64,000 bases of DNA from Aselliscus stoliczkanus (GCA_033961575.1 CM066737.1:95818709-95882708); one strand, 5' to 3'; counted from the first letter of the stretch, positions 1 through 12,678 are shown. Notes: a model not told the origin generated them from the sequence alone. Translations and numbers: made by a program.

Positions 1-6
1 TTTTAC

Positions 7-206
7 CTAACTTCAGAAACAATCCGTAGCTGGTCCCAACGCATCTCTTCTGTTCTTGGTCTCTGTAATAGATATTTCATTTCTTTTTGTAGACGGGTTG
101 AGATTACTCCAGACTCTACATAGTTAACTATATCATACATTATCATTGTCCTGGGAATGTTTTTGAGGTTTAATCTTCTCCAATAGTTATTTCTGCCACC
201 AGAAGA
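7..206 (-). CDS. CXorf58: CXorf58 sixth coding exon (gene continues past base 1)
   Basis: 200 nt from acceptor tattccag (before 206) to donor gtaaaa (bases 6-1). It starts SSGGRNNYWRRLNLKNIPRT and ends LRIVSEV plus two bases, matching human SGGRNNSWRKLNLENIPRT...VSEIR (recalled). Human has about 10 residues (around YRSFFDEAPAF) between DYVQ and SGG. Homologous-looking sequence lies just upstream of this acceptor, but no in-phase AG was found there, so this protein appears shorter at the junction. The terminal exon or exons lie outside the window. Confidence 0.88.
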
Positions 207-737
207 CTGGAATACTACATGGAAAAAACAATTAAGAACTATTGGTTGTGGGTGCTCCAGTATGTTTTTAGACACATGTCCCAAGGTTCCACTCAAATGT
301 CACTTCATCCAAAAAGTATTCATTGATCTCATCTCTGAATTTTATTGGTATCTCTCTTCTATGACTCTTACTACTGACTACTTGATGTTTTAGCTATCTG
401 TGTACATCTTAGCTCCCCGACTGGAAGGCAGGGTCCTTGTCACACTAAATATTTCTTTAATGTGTGAACATTTTAATGGCAAATATAACTCAGATAAATT
501 AAACTCAGGATGAGCCTAAAAACTGATAATAGCTATGTGATCTGCATACCTGGTAGTGCTTGTTCATGACATGCTTGGGTTGAGCGGAGATTTGTACAAA
601 CCTTTTTAGAAATAATGAGTTCATCTCTAAAGCTAAGTGTTGAATCTCACTATTTTCATTTGGAATATTTGTAGAAATCCCACTTCTTTTTTAAAAATTT
701 AAAATATCAAATTAGGAATTAAAAAAACGCAAACATA

Positions 738-1201
738 GGGCCAACTGAGTGGTGCATTGGTTAAGAGTTGGCCTAGGATGCCAGCTCTGAGCAGCAGGGC
801 CCCAGTTCAGCTCCCACATGAGGGCCAGTGACGCTGCGTCTTCTACAGCTAAGATGGTGAACAACAGCTCCACCTGGAGCTGGGCTGCCGTGAGTCACAG
901 GCGACAGTGTAGGCTGCAGCCCCTGCTGCAGTGGTCTGCCATGAGCTACTGTGAGTGGCTGGCAGCCAGCGTGAGCAGACAGCAGCCGGCATGAGCTGCT
1001 GTGAGCCACCGTGAGTGGCTGTCCAATGCCTGACGAGTGACTGCCTCACCCAGGAGGAGCACAATGATGATACCAACATGGGCCTGTGAAGCAACGTTCT
1101 CCGCAACTAGCCTGAAGAACAAAAGGGCAGCAACTTGTCTGTTCCCCTTGCACAATTCCCCAATAAAATCTTTAAATAAATAAATATTTTAAAAGAATAA
1201 T
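738..1201 (+). mobile_element. Full-length tRNA-derived SINE
   Basis: Starts GGGCCAACTGAGTGG and ends with an AATAAAATCTTT tail. Flanked by the 9-bp duplication gcaaacata (729-737 and 1202-1210 region). The head resembles a tRNA promoter; the body is the repeated GTGAG/GGCAGCC region and the tail carries a polyadenylation-like AATAAA. Diverged relative to other copies. Confidence 0.85.
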
Positions 1202-3046
1202 GCAAACATATATAATCAATTTAACCTGATAAATGTTCATTTAAGAGATAGGAATAGGGCAGGAGAAACTACGATGCTAGGAAATGGAATAAGAGCTAGG
1301 CAGTAAGAGTCAGTCTCTCTCCCTCCCCGCCACAGGCAGTTCTCCCTTTGTATCATTTAGGCAAGCATTAATTTTAATTATCACCATTTAGTCGAATAAA
1401 CCCAGTCCTCCAAACACAGTTCAAATTTCAGTTACCACAGTATAATTGAGTAATTGCATAAAGTACAAGCTCTGCTGCTAGCTCTTCAGTCCATAGATCA
1501 CTACATAAATAACAGATGTGTATGGTGATTAGTGACAAATCATATTACTTCTTTCAAAGTGTGTCAGCGATTGGTCATTACAGATCTGTTATTTAGTTCA
1601 CACACAGACAGTAAAGTGTATGGTTGAGTTGCCTCTTTGTCTCCCAGCGAGAAAAAAAGATAGTCAAAAGAGGGGTAGACCAAAAAAGACGCAAAAAGTG
1701 GTGAGGCTGGAAGTGAAATTCAAATAGAATATAAGTGGAGTTCTAAAATAAATAGGTGACCTTGGCGATGTTGACACTGCCATCATTCAAGAGACTGTAG
1801 ATAGGCACCTAGAGGTGAAGGTGAACTTATCAACATAAATGAGCAAACTGGCTGTGGTGGAAAGGATGAAGCTGTCCCAGAGGAAGTGATGCTGGCAAAA
1901 AGGCACTTCCCATTAATGAAACTCGAAGATCTAGCACAACATTGAAAATGTAAAGGATACAATGGTGGTGGGTGATTCAGACTTAGAAAGGCATATTACA
2001 GTTTGCCAAGGCACAGAGAAGTTGCTCACTCCATACTGTAAATTATATGAGAACAAGAAGGCAAGCACTGTTTCAACTACTCTAGTAAAACTGTTTTTTT
2101 ATGGCTTTAGAGATTCACATCCCCTACAATTCACCCATTTAAAGTGTATAATTCAGTGGTTTTAATCTAGTCACAGTTGATAAGCTTTTTTACAAAGAAA
2201 TAAAACACTTTAATTCTCAACGTTTCCAATGTTTTATAGTGTGCTAACTATATGTTTTGCTTTTTTTATTTTCCTATATATGTATAACAGACAGTAGGAG
2301 AGATTTTAATGCTTTGACAAGATTTTTTAAAGGTATGGACATGGTTTCATGGTTTCAGCTTGCACAGTCTTTTTTGTGGCCCTGCACTACTGCACAAAGT
2401 GAGGACTGCCTGTGTATTTTATTTCCTGAGAGTGGTGTAGTAAAATAGGTAAACATCTCAGAACTGTCAATGATCTATCTGGTCTGCACTTATCAGCTAT
2501 GCGACCTTGGGCAAATTTTATTTTTTTAATCTCATTAAACTCAATTTTTCTCATGTGTTAAAGGGTCACATAATTTATAAATTTAAAGATTAAAGGAGAT
2601 AATATGCATATAAAGAGCCAAAAACTGTGCTGTGTCCATGAAAAGCTCAATAAATATCAGCAATCATCATCTCTGTCTTCCAATATCTCAATCTGGGGAC
2701 TTCTGTCTATGACACCAATCCCCTACATAGTCACAATCTGCAAGTATGAGACCCATGTCCTTAGCAAAGATAGCTGGCATCCCCAAGCTCTACTTATTTT
2801 GTGGTCCAATTCCCTAGGTTATTCTAGGTTAAGGCTCTAAAACAAAGAAAACAAAATTGGGGGGGTCTCTAAGGCACTAATTTAATTTTATATTTCACAT
2901 TGAAGCAACTGAATAAACAGTGAAGGCCATATATTATTATTATGAGCTAGAATTTTGGGATTCCTTGTTCTTTAGAACTTGTAAAATGGAGTAATAATAA
3001 TACCTACTTCTTAGGGTTGTTATGAGAATAAAAGGAGTTAGTATTA

Positions 3047-3384
3047 CAGTCATGCACCACATAATGATGTTTCAGTCAATGATGGATCACATATATGATG
3101 GTGGCCCATAAGATTACAATGGAGCTGAAAAATTCTTATCACCTAGTGACATCGTAGCCATTGTAACATCATAGCTCAATGCTTTATTCATATGTTTGTA
3201 GTGATGCTGGTGTAAACAAACCTACTGCACTGCCAGTCATATAAAAATACAGCACATACAATTATAGTAGTAGGCTACCCCATCTAGGTTTGTAAGTGCA
3301 CTCTATGATGTTCGCACAATGACGAAATTGCCCTTGGGACACATTTCTCAGAATGTATCCCCATCGTTCAGTAGTGCATGAATG
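3047..3384. mobile_element. Tigger/pogo-type non-autonomous element
   Basis: TA-flanked inverted ends: left CAGTCATGCACCACATAATG, right (reverse) CATTCATGCACTACTGAACG. The internal sequence has the look of a well-known old mammalian pogo-derived family. The assignment is from memory and the subfamily is not certain. Confidence 0.7.
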
Positions 3385-4511
3385 TACATCAGCATTTGCT
3401 ATTATTATTATTAAGGTTTCTAGTTTAAGTTCCCTGATTCAGCACTGCTGTCCTATCAGATATGCCAGAGACCAGAAACCTGAGAGCCATGTGGACACCT
3501 TCTTTTAGCTTACCTCCCTGTCACCAAGGCCCACTGTTCTAATTCTCCAATTCTCTATTGGTTTCCAGCCTTACAGCACTAAACCAAGATACCCCAAGAT
3601 ACCACGATATCTCCTAAAATACTGCAGGAACCTCCAAACTAGGAGAAGGCTTTTGCTGTCCTCTAATCCATTCTCTCCATTGCAGCATGGATCTCTTCAT
3701 TCATCAGATTAGAACACCTCATTTCTTGAAACACTGCACCAGCTTCTCATTGTGCACAGAATCAAGAAAAAACACCCATCTTAACTATAGTCAAAAGTCC
3801 TGCATGATAACCTCTTAGCAGCCCTCCAGACTGACTACATACCAGAGCCCACGTGCTCTCTCTCCACGAGCCCCACAGACCTGTTTTCAGGCCCTGGGGC
3901 TGAGCCTTAGCCTTGGGAGTGCCACCTGCTCCAGACTGAGGCTGTGACACACTGCTGATTGCCTGCCTGTCAACCTTCTCCTTGCTCATGGACCCTGGTT
4001 TGTTTTTTTGTCAGGTATGGAACAGTAATATGCTCTGGGAAGGAGGGCCCTAGCACATGTGCCATGATTGTTCATTCAATCACGGGAAATGCTTCTATTT
4101 CCTTTTATTGGTGACTGGTTTAGGGGGAGCATGTGATCCAGTTCTGATCAACGGAATCTGACGGGAAGTCTATGGGGGGCTTCTGGGAAAGATTTTTATT
4201 TTTGAGATAAAGAGAAAAAGATGCTAGGAGTCCCCTTCTTCCTGTTTTTGAGTGCAGCTGAGAATGTGGCAGTCATCTTATTACCATGTGAAGGAAGCCA
4301 AGGGATCTGTAGAGAAGCGAACCCAGAACGCTGATGCTCTTGGAACTGCTGCATTAGCTAGTCAAGGACCCTCCTATCCAGGGACTTCTTACATGGGACA
4401 ATAAGTGTCCTTTATTGTTTAAGATTCTTAGGGTTGGGAATATTTTGTTACTTGTAACAGAACACATCCGAACAATAATAGAACCCCTCTTTACTAGGTC
4501 AAATCCCCATG

Positions 4512-4563
4512 CACTCTCCTAATAGCAAATAATATTGAATGTCAACTGTAATTGAAAAAAAAA
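4512..4563 (+). mobile_element. 52-bp L1 3' tail with duplication
   Basis: Contains attgaatgtcaactgtaatt plus poly(A), typical of an L1 3' end. Flanked by the perfect 12-bp repeat caaatccccatg (4500-4511 and 4564-4575). Confidence 0.75.
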
Positions 4564-4595
4564 CAAATCCCCATGTGCTCCCTTAGTACCCTGTA

Positions 4596-5056
4596 TTTAT
4601 TTTGGATTTTTTATTGAGATAAAATTTACATAATATAAAATTGCCATTTTAACCATTTTAATGTATACAATTCAGTTTTTAGTAAATTCACACCATATAT
4701 CACCACTGTCTAATTCCAAAACATTTCCATCACAACAAAAAGCAACCCCACATTTCATAGCTCCCCAGATAAAAAAAGGCACATATTATATGATTCCTTT
4801 CATACAAAATAGCCAGAATGGGCAAATTCAGAGAGACAGAAAGCAGATTAGTGGTTAATAGGGGCTGTAGTGATGGAGGAATGGGGAGTGACTGCTTAAT
4901 GGATGTGAGGTTTCCTTTTGGGGTGACAAAAAGGTTCTGAAACTAGATGGTGGTGATGTTTGTACAACACCGTGAATGTACTTAATGCCACTGAATTGTA
5001 CACGTTAAAATAGTAAATTTTATATTATGTGTATTTTACCACAACAGAAAAAATGT
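4596..5056. mobile_element. Old L1 3' sequences in opposite orientations
   Basis: 4596-4770 reads like an antisense L1M 3' UTR (attgagataaaatttacata). 4775-5056 reads as a sense L1M 3' end (ttaatgccactgaattgtac). Two insertions or one inverted insertion. Confidence 0.6.
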
Positions 5057-5122
5057 ATGATTCTTGGGTCAGAAGGCTTTTTGTTGTTGTTTGTTTTCAA
5101 TATCTAAATCTAAATTTCTTAC

Positions 5123-5254
5123 TTGTACATAATCTTTCAGGGTGACAATATCTATTTCATCAGTTATTTTGAACTTTTGGGAAAGACGCTTATCTTCCAT
5201 AACTTGATCATGAAATTTCTTTCTCCCCATTATTTTGTAAGCATCAACTGCTGC
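5123..5254 (-). CDS. CXorf58: CXorf58 fifth coding exon
   Basis: 132 nt, exactly 44 codons, between acceptor tttatag and donor gtaaga on the minus strand. It starts AAVDAYKIMGRKKFHD and ends DIVTLKDYVQ, collinear with human AVDDACKLMGERKFH...VVTMQDYVQ (recalled). Phase 0 at both ends. The frame is open and polar residues dominate. Confidence 0.9.
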
Positions 5255-5579
5255 CTATAAAGATAACAGAAAAAAGACTTTTAAAATAGTAGTATAATAG
5301 CAATAATTATCAGCATATACTTTACATATTTTTTGACAAATACATCAAATATTGTTCCTTCTAACAGCTTGCTATTCAATAAATGGACTGTATTTACAAA
5401 GAAAATATTATATAGGGATTTTTTAAAAAACCGCTTAAAATTTGTTTCCATAACTATGCCTACATAGATTTAAAATGTAGCTAGAGGTGTAGCTGGGTCT
5501 ACAAACCTCAGAAGATCAGTTTTTATTTTTTATTTATTATTAGTATTTTTTTAAAATATGTTTTGGCTATTTAGGTCAT

Positions 5580-5580
5580 T

Positions 5581-5624
<44 letters not shown>

Positions 5625-5625
5625 T
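5580..5625. repeat. (ATTT)n microsatellite
   Basis: About ten perfect tttatt/attt units. Probably grown from the A-rich tail of the adjacent minus-strand SINE. Confidence 0.85.
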
Positions 5626-5627
5626 TT

Positions 5628-5725
5628 TTTGAGGACAGTGTCACTGGCCCTTGTATGTGGGACCCGAACCGGGGCCGCTGGCTTCCGAAGCCAGCGCTTA
5701 ACCACTGCACCACTCGGCTGGCCCG
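5628..5725 (-). mobile_element. Short-form SINE (tRNA head only)
   Basis: Minus-strand copy of the SINE head: GGCCAGCCGAG end at 5725 side and the B-box-like GGTTCGGGTCCC inside, with the T-rich (ttta)n tail at its left. Head-to-head with the next SINE. Confidence 0.85.
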
Positions 5726-5775
5726 AGGACCAGTTTTTAAAAGATCTGCTTTTTTCCCCTTTAAAAAGCATTCTT

Positions 5776-6255
5776 GGGCTGGCCGAGTGGTTCGTTGGTT
5801 AAGAGTTGGCTTGGGAGCACAAGCTCTGAGCAGCAGGGCCCCCAGTTCGGATCCTACAATTGTCAGTGATGCTGAGCCCTCTACAGCTAAGATAGTGAAC
5901 AGCTCCACCTGGAGCTGGGCTGCCGTGAGTCGCAGGCAACAGCGTAGGCTGTAGTCCCTGCTGCAGTGGGCTGCCGTAAGCTACTGTGAGTGGCCAGCAG
6001 CCAGTGTGAGTAGCCGACAGCCGGCGTGAGCTGCCATGATCCGCCGTCCAATGGCCAGTGACCGATCTCCCTCAGCCAGGAAGAGCTAGCTCAATGATCA
6101 CAATACCAACATGGGCCAGTGAAGCGAGGTCCTCCACAACTAGACTGAAGAAAAGGACAGCAACTTGTCTGTTTCCCTTCCCTGATTCCCCAATGCTGTT
6201 CCCTCCCTTAATTCCCCAATAAAATCTTTAAACAAACAAACAAACAAACGAACAA
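5776..6255 (+). mobile_element. Full-length tRNA-derived SINE
   Basis: Starts GGGCTGGCCGAGTGG; body with repeated GTGAG units; ends AATAAAATCTTT plus (AAAC)n. Short duplication of the attctt type at both ends. Confidence 0.85.
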
Positions 6256-8599
6256 AATTCTTTTCCCTTAAAAAACAAATCCATAAGGCCATTTGTGCTA
6301 TCAATGCAGAGAAAGCTTATCTGGTTATGAAATAGGTTGCCCTAGGAACTGCAATGAAAGGTCTTATTGGGCCAATTCTCTTTTATGCGTTAGTTAATAT
6401 ATGGCCCCAAATGGAAACATGTACATTTCAGATTGCTTGGACCTCCCTCTTCTTCCGACTTCATTGTCAGTAGGCAAAGATTGGGAAACAAAGGGATTTT
6501 TACATTTTGTACTCAAGGAAAGCACCTGAGAAGACAGAGATAGACGAATCACAGAAAATACTGAGACTTAGATCCCGCCTGGCCCTATCTGTACCAAACC
6601 CTTCTGCGCACATCTCTCCTTGTGCTAGGATCTATACATAGACTTGAGTGGAGCCTTAAGTATTCCCCATGCTCCTTCCTACTCTTCATAAGCATGTGCT
6701 GCCTCTTCTCACACATATATGTATTATATATCTGTGCTCTGGCCACAAAGGGTATGCTTATGTGAAGGGAGGTTGACATAGATGCAAATTCAAATATCTG
6801 TTGATTCCAGAGCAGTTTCTCTTTTCCTTTGCATCTCAGAATGTGATATTTGTGAAAGTATGGGAACTCTGTTGATATAAGGCCATAGAAGAATGGTTGA
6901 AACAGGATCAAAACTCGGAATCTGTTCTTTTTACTTAACAATACAACAGTGAGCCTTAATGTATTTTCTATTTCAATTCTCATTTTGCTATTCAGAATAT
7001 TCCTTTTTTATTTTTTTAAATTCCAAAGCTTAGAATCATTTTCCATATATGGGAAGAAAATATTCAAATGGTTGTGTTTTATTCCTAATGCACTAAATTA
7101 AAAGGGACAAAAATAGTTTACTAAAAATGTGATGGAACCTCCCTTCAGGCAGATCATTTTGGTTTTCCATTTCATTAGTTTCTTCAGATGCATGAAACGG
7201 GCAGTATTGGCACGTATCTCCATTATGCTTTCTTGCGATTAATTTTCTGTGGATTCTAATTAACTATCCCTACAGTGACACTAAAGGTAAAAAACCAAAT
7301 AGTTGTACACTGAACAGGTCTGAAAACCATTTAATTTCTGTTTTGAGAATTTGTTTAGATACAATTATATTTTACTTTAGCTCAAGTTACTTAAAAAGGT
7401 ATTTCTTGTCAGTTCCTCCCAACTGTACTCCACTCAGCCACCACCACCAATCTCCCCAAGCCCCAGTTTCTTTATTTGTACAGTGCCTCTCAGCTGTGTG
7501 GCTCAGCTGTGTCAGACCCATCTCAGTCTCTCAGCCAAAAAAACCCTATGCCTGGCAGCACAGGGCAGGTTCGCTGCCCACTTGTGACAGGGGTTTGAAA
7601 AAAGTTTGCCATACAATGGCCAAGATGTTCTTTCTTATACATCTGACATGTATGGCCAGATTCAGGAATGTCCGTTTGGACAGGAAGGGATGGGAAAGAA
7701 GAGCCCAGCCCCAAAAGAAAGGGAAGGGCGAAAACTAGGCAAGGATTCCAGGATAGCAGCCAATCAGACTAGGATTCAAGAAGCAGGTTCCATTCTTAGT
7801 GGGTGACTCAAAGGGTCAGAGGGGGGCATCTCTAAATTTGACACCTCCCCTGATACCTGGCATCAATGTGGCCCAGAAGCCCCCACAGCCCTGTGGCTAC
7901 TTGCTGGCCTAGATCCATACTTGGGCTTATCAAGTTACTCTAATATCTCAAGTTCCTGCCCTGCCTGGCTGGAAATTCTCACTCACAAAGGTAGTACTAA
8001 CTGGTATCCCTGCATGGGAACAGTTTCTTGGTTTGGAAAAGTTCAATTATATATAGGCTCAGAATTAATAAAACCACCATAACTGCTGGTGTTGTTTCAA
8101 CCTCACAATGTGCAGAGCACAGTGGAAACACAGAGAAGTGTTCAAGTCTCAGTTCTGCCCCTGACAAGCCTCTCCAAGTTTTAGCTTCCTCATGGGCAAA
8201 ATGGGAGTAACATGCTATCATGTGGCCATAGAGGAGAATGCATTTAGTGGGGTTGCTGATTCAGGAGGGGTTAAGAGCATGGGCTCTAGAGTCAGGCTTA
8301 TTGGGTTTTGATGCCAGTTCCTTCTCTTTCTAGTTATGAGGCCTTAGGCAAGTTACTCAGTCTTTTAAAAATGAAGATAATAACAGAATCTACATTCTAG
8401 AGTTTATGAGAATTAAATAATAATGCACATAAAATGTTTAACATTGTACCTGATAATGCACAATAAGGGCAGCTATTATTAATATTTTTCCTTTTTACAT
8501 AAATTCCCAATCCTCAAAAAGAATGGGATCTTCAGTTTAAAATAACAGCTGTTGAATATTAATGTTTAAGAATTGTCAATTACCCAGGGGTGTTCCAGG

Positions 8600-8775
8600 C
8601 CATGGTGGGGGGCACCTTTAGGACAGTGCTCGTCAAACTATATTGTGCCTAGGATGGCATGGGGTCTTGTTAAAAGGCAGAGGCTGATTCAGTGGGTGTG
8701 GGGTGGGGCCTGAGGGTCTGCATTTTTAATAAGTTCCAGGGGCTGCTAGTGCTGTGGGTCTGCAGACCACACTTG
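8600..8775 (+). mobile_element. MER5-like hAT-Charlie element
   Basis: Pattern of a palindromic non-autonomous element: attcagtgggtgtggggtgg, ctgcatttttaataagttcc, and a terminal region near tgtgggtctgcagaccacac. Other copies of this class lie at 10688-10825, 23205-23345, 24345-24500 and 34360-34490. Confidence 0.6.
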
Positions 8776-8904
8776 GAGCAGCAAGGCTTTAGAATATTCT
8801 AAATATAGTCCGTGGACTAACTACAGTGACAACCCTCTGTAAATAAGCGTTGCTCTGAAAATAGATCATCAAAGTAGGTAACTGAAATGAGATCTCTTTT
8901 TTTT

Positions 8905-9310
8905 GTACACATGGCTATCCAATTGTTTGAGTACCATTTGAACTGCCTTGGAACCTTTGATGAAAATCAATTGATCATCTATGTGTGGGTCTATTTCTGA
9001 ATTCTCTATTCTGTCTCACTGATCTACTGGGGTGCCGAAAAAAACGTATACACATGACTTGTATTCATCTTTTGTTATCCATGACTTGTATTCATCTTTT
9101 GTTATCTGTATATATTGAGTATTACAACTTTAATACAGTTTTTCCCTTTCTTAAAATGTGTATACATTTTTTGGCACCCTCTGTATATGTCTATGTTTAT
9201 GTCATCACTACACTGTTGGGATTACCGTGGCTTTTTACGTCTTGAAATCAGATAGTGTAAATTTTCTAACTTTGTCCTTCTCCAAAGTTTGTCAGGCTAG
9301 TCTATATCCT
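8905..9310 (-). mobile_element. Antisense old L1 fragment split by a mariner-type element
   Basis: 8905-9026 and 9184-9310 together read as an L1 ORF2 region on the minus strand (ctctattctgtctcactgat then tgtctatgtttatgtcatca). The 9027-9183 element sits in its TA. Confidence 0.65.
9027..9183. mobile_element. Mariner/Tc1-type miniature element
   Basis: TA-flanked inverted ends (left ctggggtgccgaaaaaaacg; right reverse cagagggtgccaaaaaatgt). Inside is a 25-26 bp tandem duplication (unit catgacttgtattcatcttt plus tgttatc). Related to 28666-28973. Confidence 0.75.
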
Positions 9311-10687
9311 TTCACTTGTTTTTTGCTTGTTTTTTTTAATTCATGAGAAATGCCAGTGAAAAATGACAAGGAAATAAAACTAGACATAGAAATAAGAACA
9401 AGGGAAAAGCTGGAACAACAACAAAAATCTGTGTAACTCCTCTCCTTCATAAATGAACTTACATGAAACATCTGAATGGACTAAAACCAACTTATTTCTT
9501 TCATATTAAGCAATAGGCAAACTTAGAAAAGTTGGATCAGTTTGCTAAAGACACAATTTCTACATTCGAAGAACAAAGGAGTTGAGTAAACTTATAGTGA
9601 GAAAAATTCTACTTCTACAGCTTTTTCTATCAACCATAAATCCAAGTGTTACCAGAGTTTGTTCTGAAGCTGAACTAAAGGGAAAAAAGTAACCTACACC
9701 ATTCTCTGCAATTTGGGTATGTTCTAATCATTTAAAACCCATAATATGTTTAGTGAAAAACTCAAGCTGAATGGTATGATCACATTTTTACAATAGGAAC
9801 AAAAATCTTTAAAATATATTTGAGTGTGTGTTTTTAAGGGAAAAAAATGAAGGATATACAGCAAACTATTAACAGTGATTACCCAAGGGAAGTAAAAGCT
9901 GTAGCACAGAGAAGAAAGGCATAAAGGCATATTTTCCTTTTCTTACATCTCTGTGCTATTTCTTTTTTTTCCCAATAGTTACTTTGTTATTTAAATAAAA
10001 ATTTAAGTTATTATACAGCATTTTTATGAGCTTTAATACGCACACTGTGCTTTCCAGTCATGGCCTCTAAGGTTCTCATTGGCTGCAGCCTGGGGACAGT
10101 AGGGCCTCCAGGAGCAGACCTGGGAGAAATTCAATTCCTGGAAAAGCCCCATTATATAACTTCAGAAAAGCAACAATTGATGATATTTCATAGGGCTGAC
10201 TATAAGCTTACTCTGTAGATAAATGCGGCATGAATGCAGCATAAATATCTACTTTTGCATTTGAAGTCATTCTTATAAATGAACAAATATTAATGTTTCT
10301 GAAACACCATATTCCATATGAAGACACATAATCCATTTGATACATTTCTGAAACTGAGTTAAATTTTTTTCAGACATTGCCTGAGAACAGAGAAAAAAGC
10401 AGTCTCTTTCCCTTTGCTAATATTCTTCAGAGAATAAATGCTGCATGTTCTGGATCTGATCAGAAACTGCCAGGCTGTGTGGTCTTCTATCCTGAATTCA
10501 TGCTATTACTGATGATGGCAGATGGGTCATATTTTTCATGTAAAATATTTCCAGAAGGCTACAGGAAGACAACCTTTGATGTATGGTTTATAAAATACTA
10601 AATGTGAGAATGCACACATTTTTTACTCAATTATAGACATAAATAAGGGGTAAAGGAGTAAAATCTGTGTTGTAGATCCTTCCTATT

Positions 10688-10825
10688 AAAAGTGTGGTCC
10701 CTCAACGAGCAGCAGCAGCAGCACCTGGAAACTGGTTAAAAATGCAGAATCGCAGGTCCCATCCCCGATCTGCTGAATCAGAAACTGCATTTTTAACAAA
10801 ACTCTCAGGTGATTCCTATGCCTTA
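10688..10825 (-). mobile_element. MER5A-like hAT element
   Basis: agtgtggtccctcaacgagc, ctggttaaaaatgcagaatc, tgctgaatcagaaactgcat, ctcaggtgattcctatgcc: recognisably the MER5A order. Confidence 0.7.
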
Positions 10826-12178
10826 GATGCCGTACACACGATTTTTGTGAATATTCATGAAACTTAAAAGTATGAGAGCACATATAAAAAAAGGATAAAT
10901 ATTTTAAAAGTTCATTTCCAATAGTCCAGCACAGTTTTTCTAAATATGCTACCAGAATTAAAGAAACAATGATAAAATGTCATTAAAACAAAATGGCATC
11001 AAATGTTCCGCATCCTCACATCACATTTGAGTCCTCACATTTTCGCCCTATCCCTACTTCAAATCAGTCATGTACTTCTGTCGATTTTATCTCTACAATG
11101 CCTAATTTCTACCATCCAAATGTAAGACTCTTATCATCCTCATCATTACGATACAGGCTTTTCCTGCTCGGTCTTCAACTTCCTCCCTCTTTCACAAAGG
11201 ATCCTTTGAGGGGTTCGGGCCCATTGGACATGCTCTCTATGTAAAGTTCTACAGCACTCACAGATGCGCTGCTGTACAGCTTCATAGCTAACCGTCAAGT
11301 GCCTCATGTACTTATTGGTAAATGTGTATTTGTTCTCATTTCCCCCGATATCTTCTAAGTTCTTTGATGAAACAGACATCTTACAATTTTTTATCTCCCC
11401 ATGGCATTAGCACAATACTTAAAGGTGCTTCACAAGGTCTTAGTAATCATCTTAATTAGGTAGTCCCAGCTCCAAACCCAAAAAGGAAAAATAATTGACC
11501 TTTTCTTGTCAATTGAATTATTATGATAGGAGTTTATGATATCAGACCAAGTCCTTAAGTCAAAAACCTACTGAGAATTTTGTGTGTATTTAAATTCTTA
11601 CTAACTCACTAACTTAATTCCCCAAATTATTCAGTCATGGTTGTTCTTACAGTGCTCCTTGTGGTTAAGAAAATCACGGTCATGGTTTTCTCTACTGTGA
11701 AACGTTTGTCCTCACAGTCACCACCGATAGTCCAGGGCCTGACATACAATAGGTGATTAATCCATTTCCTTAGAGGAATTTAGCTTGTGCCTGGAAAGCA
11801 GCTTGTTTACTTGAAAAAGCCTGGGAATGTGCATAGGTTATATTACAAATACAGATGACAAAAACAAATATGATAAAAGCTTTGTAAAAAAATAGTCCAT
11901 TATTAACAAATCAACATTTTAATACAAAGAATATTGGTGGGTATCTTCTATTGCCTTATATAAGTAATTATTCCAAATGTTTTCTTAGCTAATAAACAGA
12001 GACACTTTGAAACGCGATGGTTTTAAAAAAATACTACCTGCCTGCTGGGCAGTTTAATGTTGGAATAACTTAGTCTATACATTTAAATGCAATTCAGAGC
12101 TTACCTATGTTAATATATTAAGATGTATATGATGTTAAAAAGTTAAATTAACATAAAATGTTTGTCGTGAAACATCAC

Positions 12179-12290
12179 CTTACTTGACGGCTTTAATGTA
12201 TTTTTTCCGCTGAAATACTTGTAACTGTGGCCTTCAGTATGAAGAAAAATTTTAAACACGATGAAAGGTGGAAATGTTTCGCCACTAAAT
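12179..12290 (-). CDS. CXorf58: CXorf58 fourth coding exon (most conserved block)
   Basis: 112 nt (1 + 37 codons) after a tatttcag acceptor. It contains GETFPPFIVFKIFLHT and YKYFSGKN and ends PSSK before donor gtgatg. Two donors overlap here: the better-looking gtaagg five bases earlier would break the frame. The gtgatg site keeps phase 0 and reproduces the human PSSK end, so it is chosen. This is the strongest match to the family in the window. Confidence 0.9.
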
Positions 12291-12678
12291 CTGAAATAAA
12301 GATAAAAAATTAGTCATTTAGCATCAGGTTTGGGGCTCAGTTACTTCTCAGTATTTAAGATAGTTCACATAGTTTCTTGTATGCAGGGTAAGGCTATGCC
12401 AGAGCATAGAAAGAACTGGTAATGAAATGGATCACAGAAGACGAAAGTACCGTACTTTGGTGTGTGTGTGCTCCCAACCATTTTCATACGTGTCTGACTG
12501 GCCACATCATGGGACATGAGAGCCTCTCATTTCTTCATATAATAAATGTAAATAAGAACAACCCATTTACTTTGTAATTATATCCTGAGACATCATGAGG
12601 ACTTAAGAAAAATAAATGTCTATGATTTTTTCATATTAACTAAGTACATCTTGAAATAAATCAGCATAGAAACATTAC

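Larger units (their letters stand above)
207..5122 (-). other. CXorf58: CXorf58 intron between exons 6 and 5
   Basis: About 4.9 kb of intron. It holds a full-length SINE (738-1201), L1 3' pieces (about 2080-2175, 4512-4563, 4596-5056), a MIR (about 2455-2660) and a Tigger-like element (3047-3384). I see nothing coding in the remaining unique sequence (207-737, 1210-2080, 3385-4500). Confidence 0.7.
5255..12178 (-). other. CXorf58: CXorf58 intron between exons 5 and 4
   Basis: About 6.9 kb. It contains an inverted SINE pair (5628-6255), a MIR (8268-8480), MER5-like elements (8600-8775, 10688-10825), and an L1 fragment interrupted by a mariner-type element (8905-9310). The stretch 6260-8260, the part 9311-10687 and the part 10826-12178 look unique and non-coding. 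The open frames in them have no recognisable similarity or splice context. Confidence 0.65.

Noticed and set aside
5621..5954. Repeated proteins with VTGPHMWDPNRGRW-like motifs, found at about fifteen places
   Set aside because: These are translations of the tRNA-like SINE head; the repetition reflects the repeat family, not a gene family.
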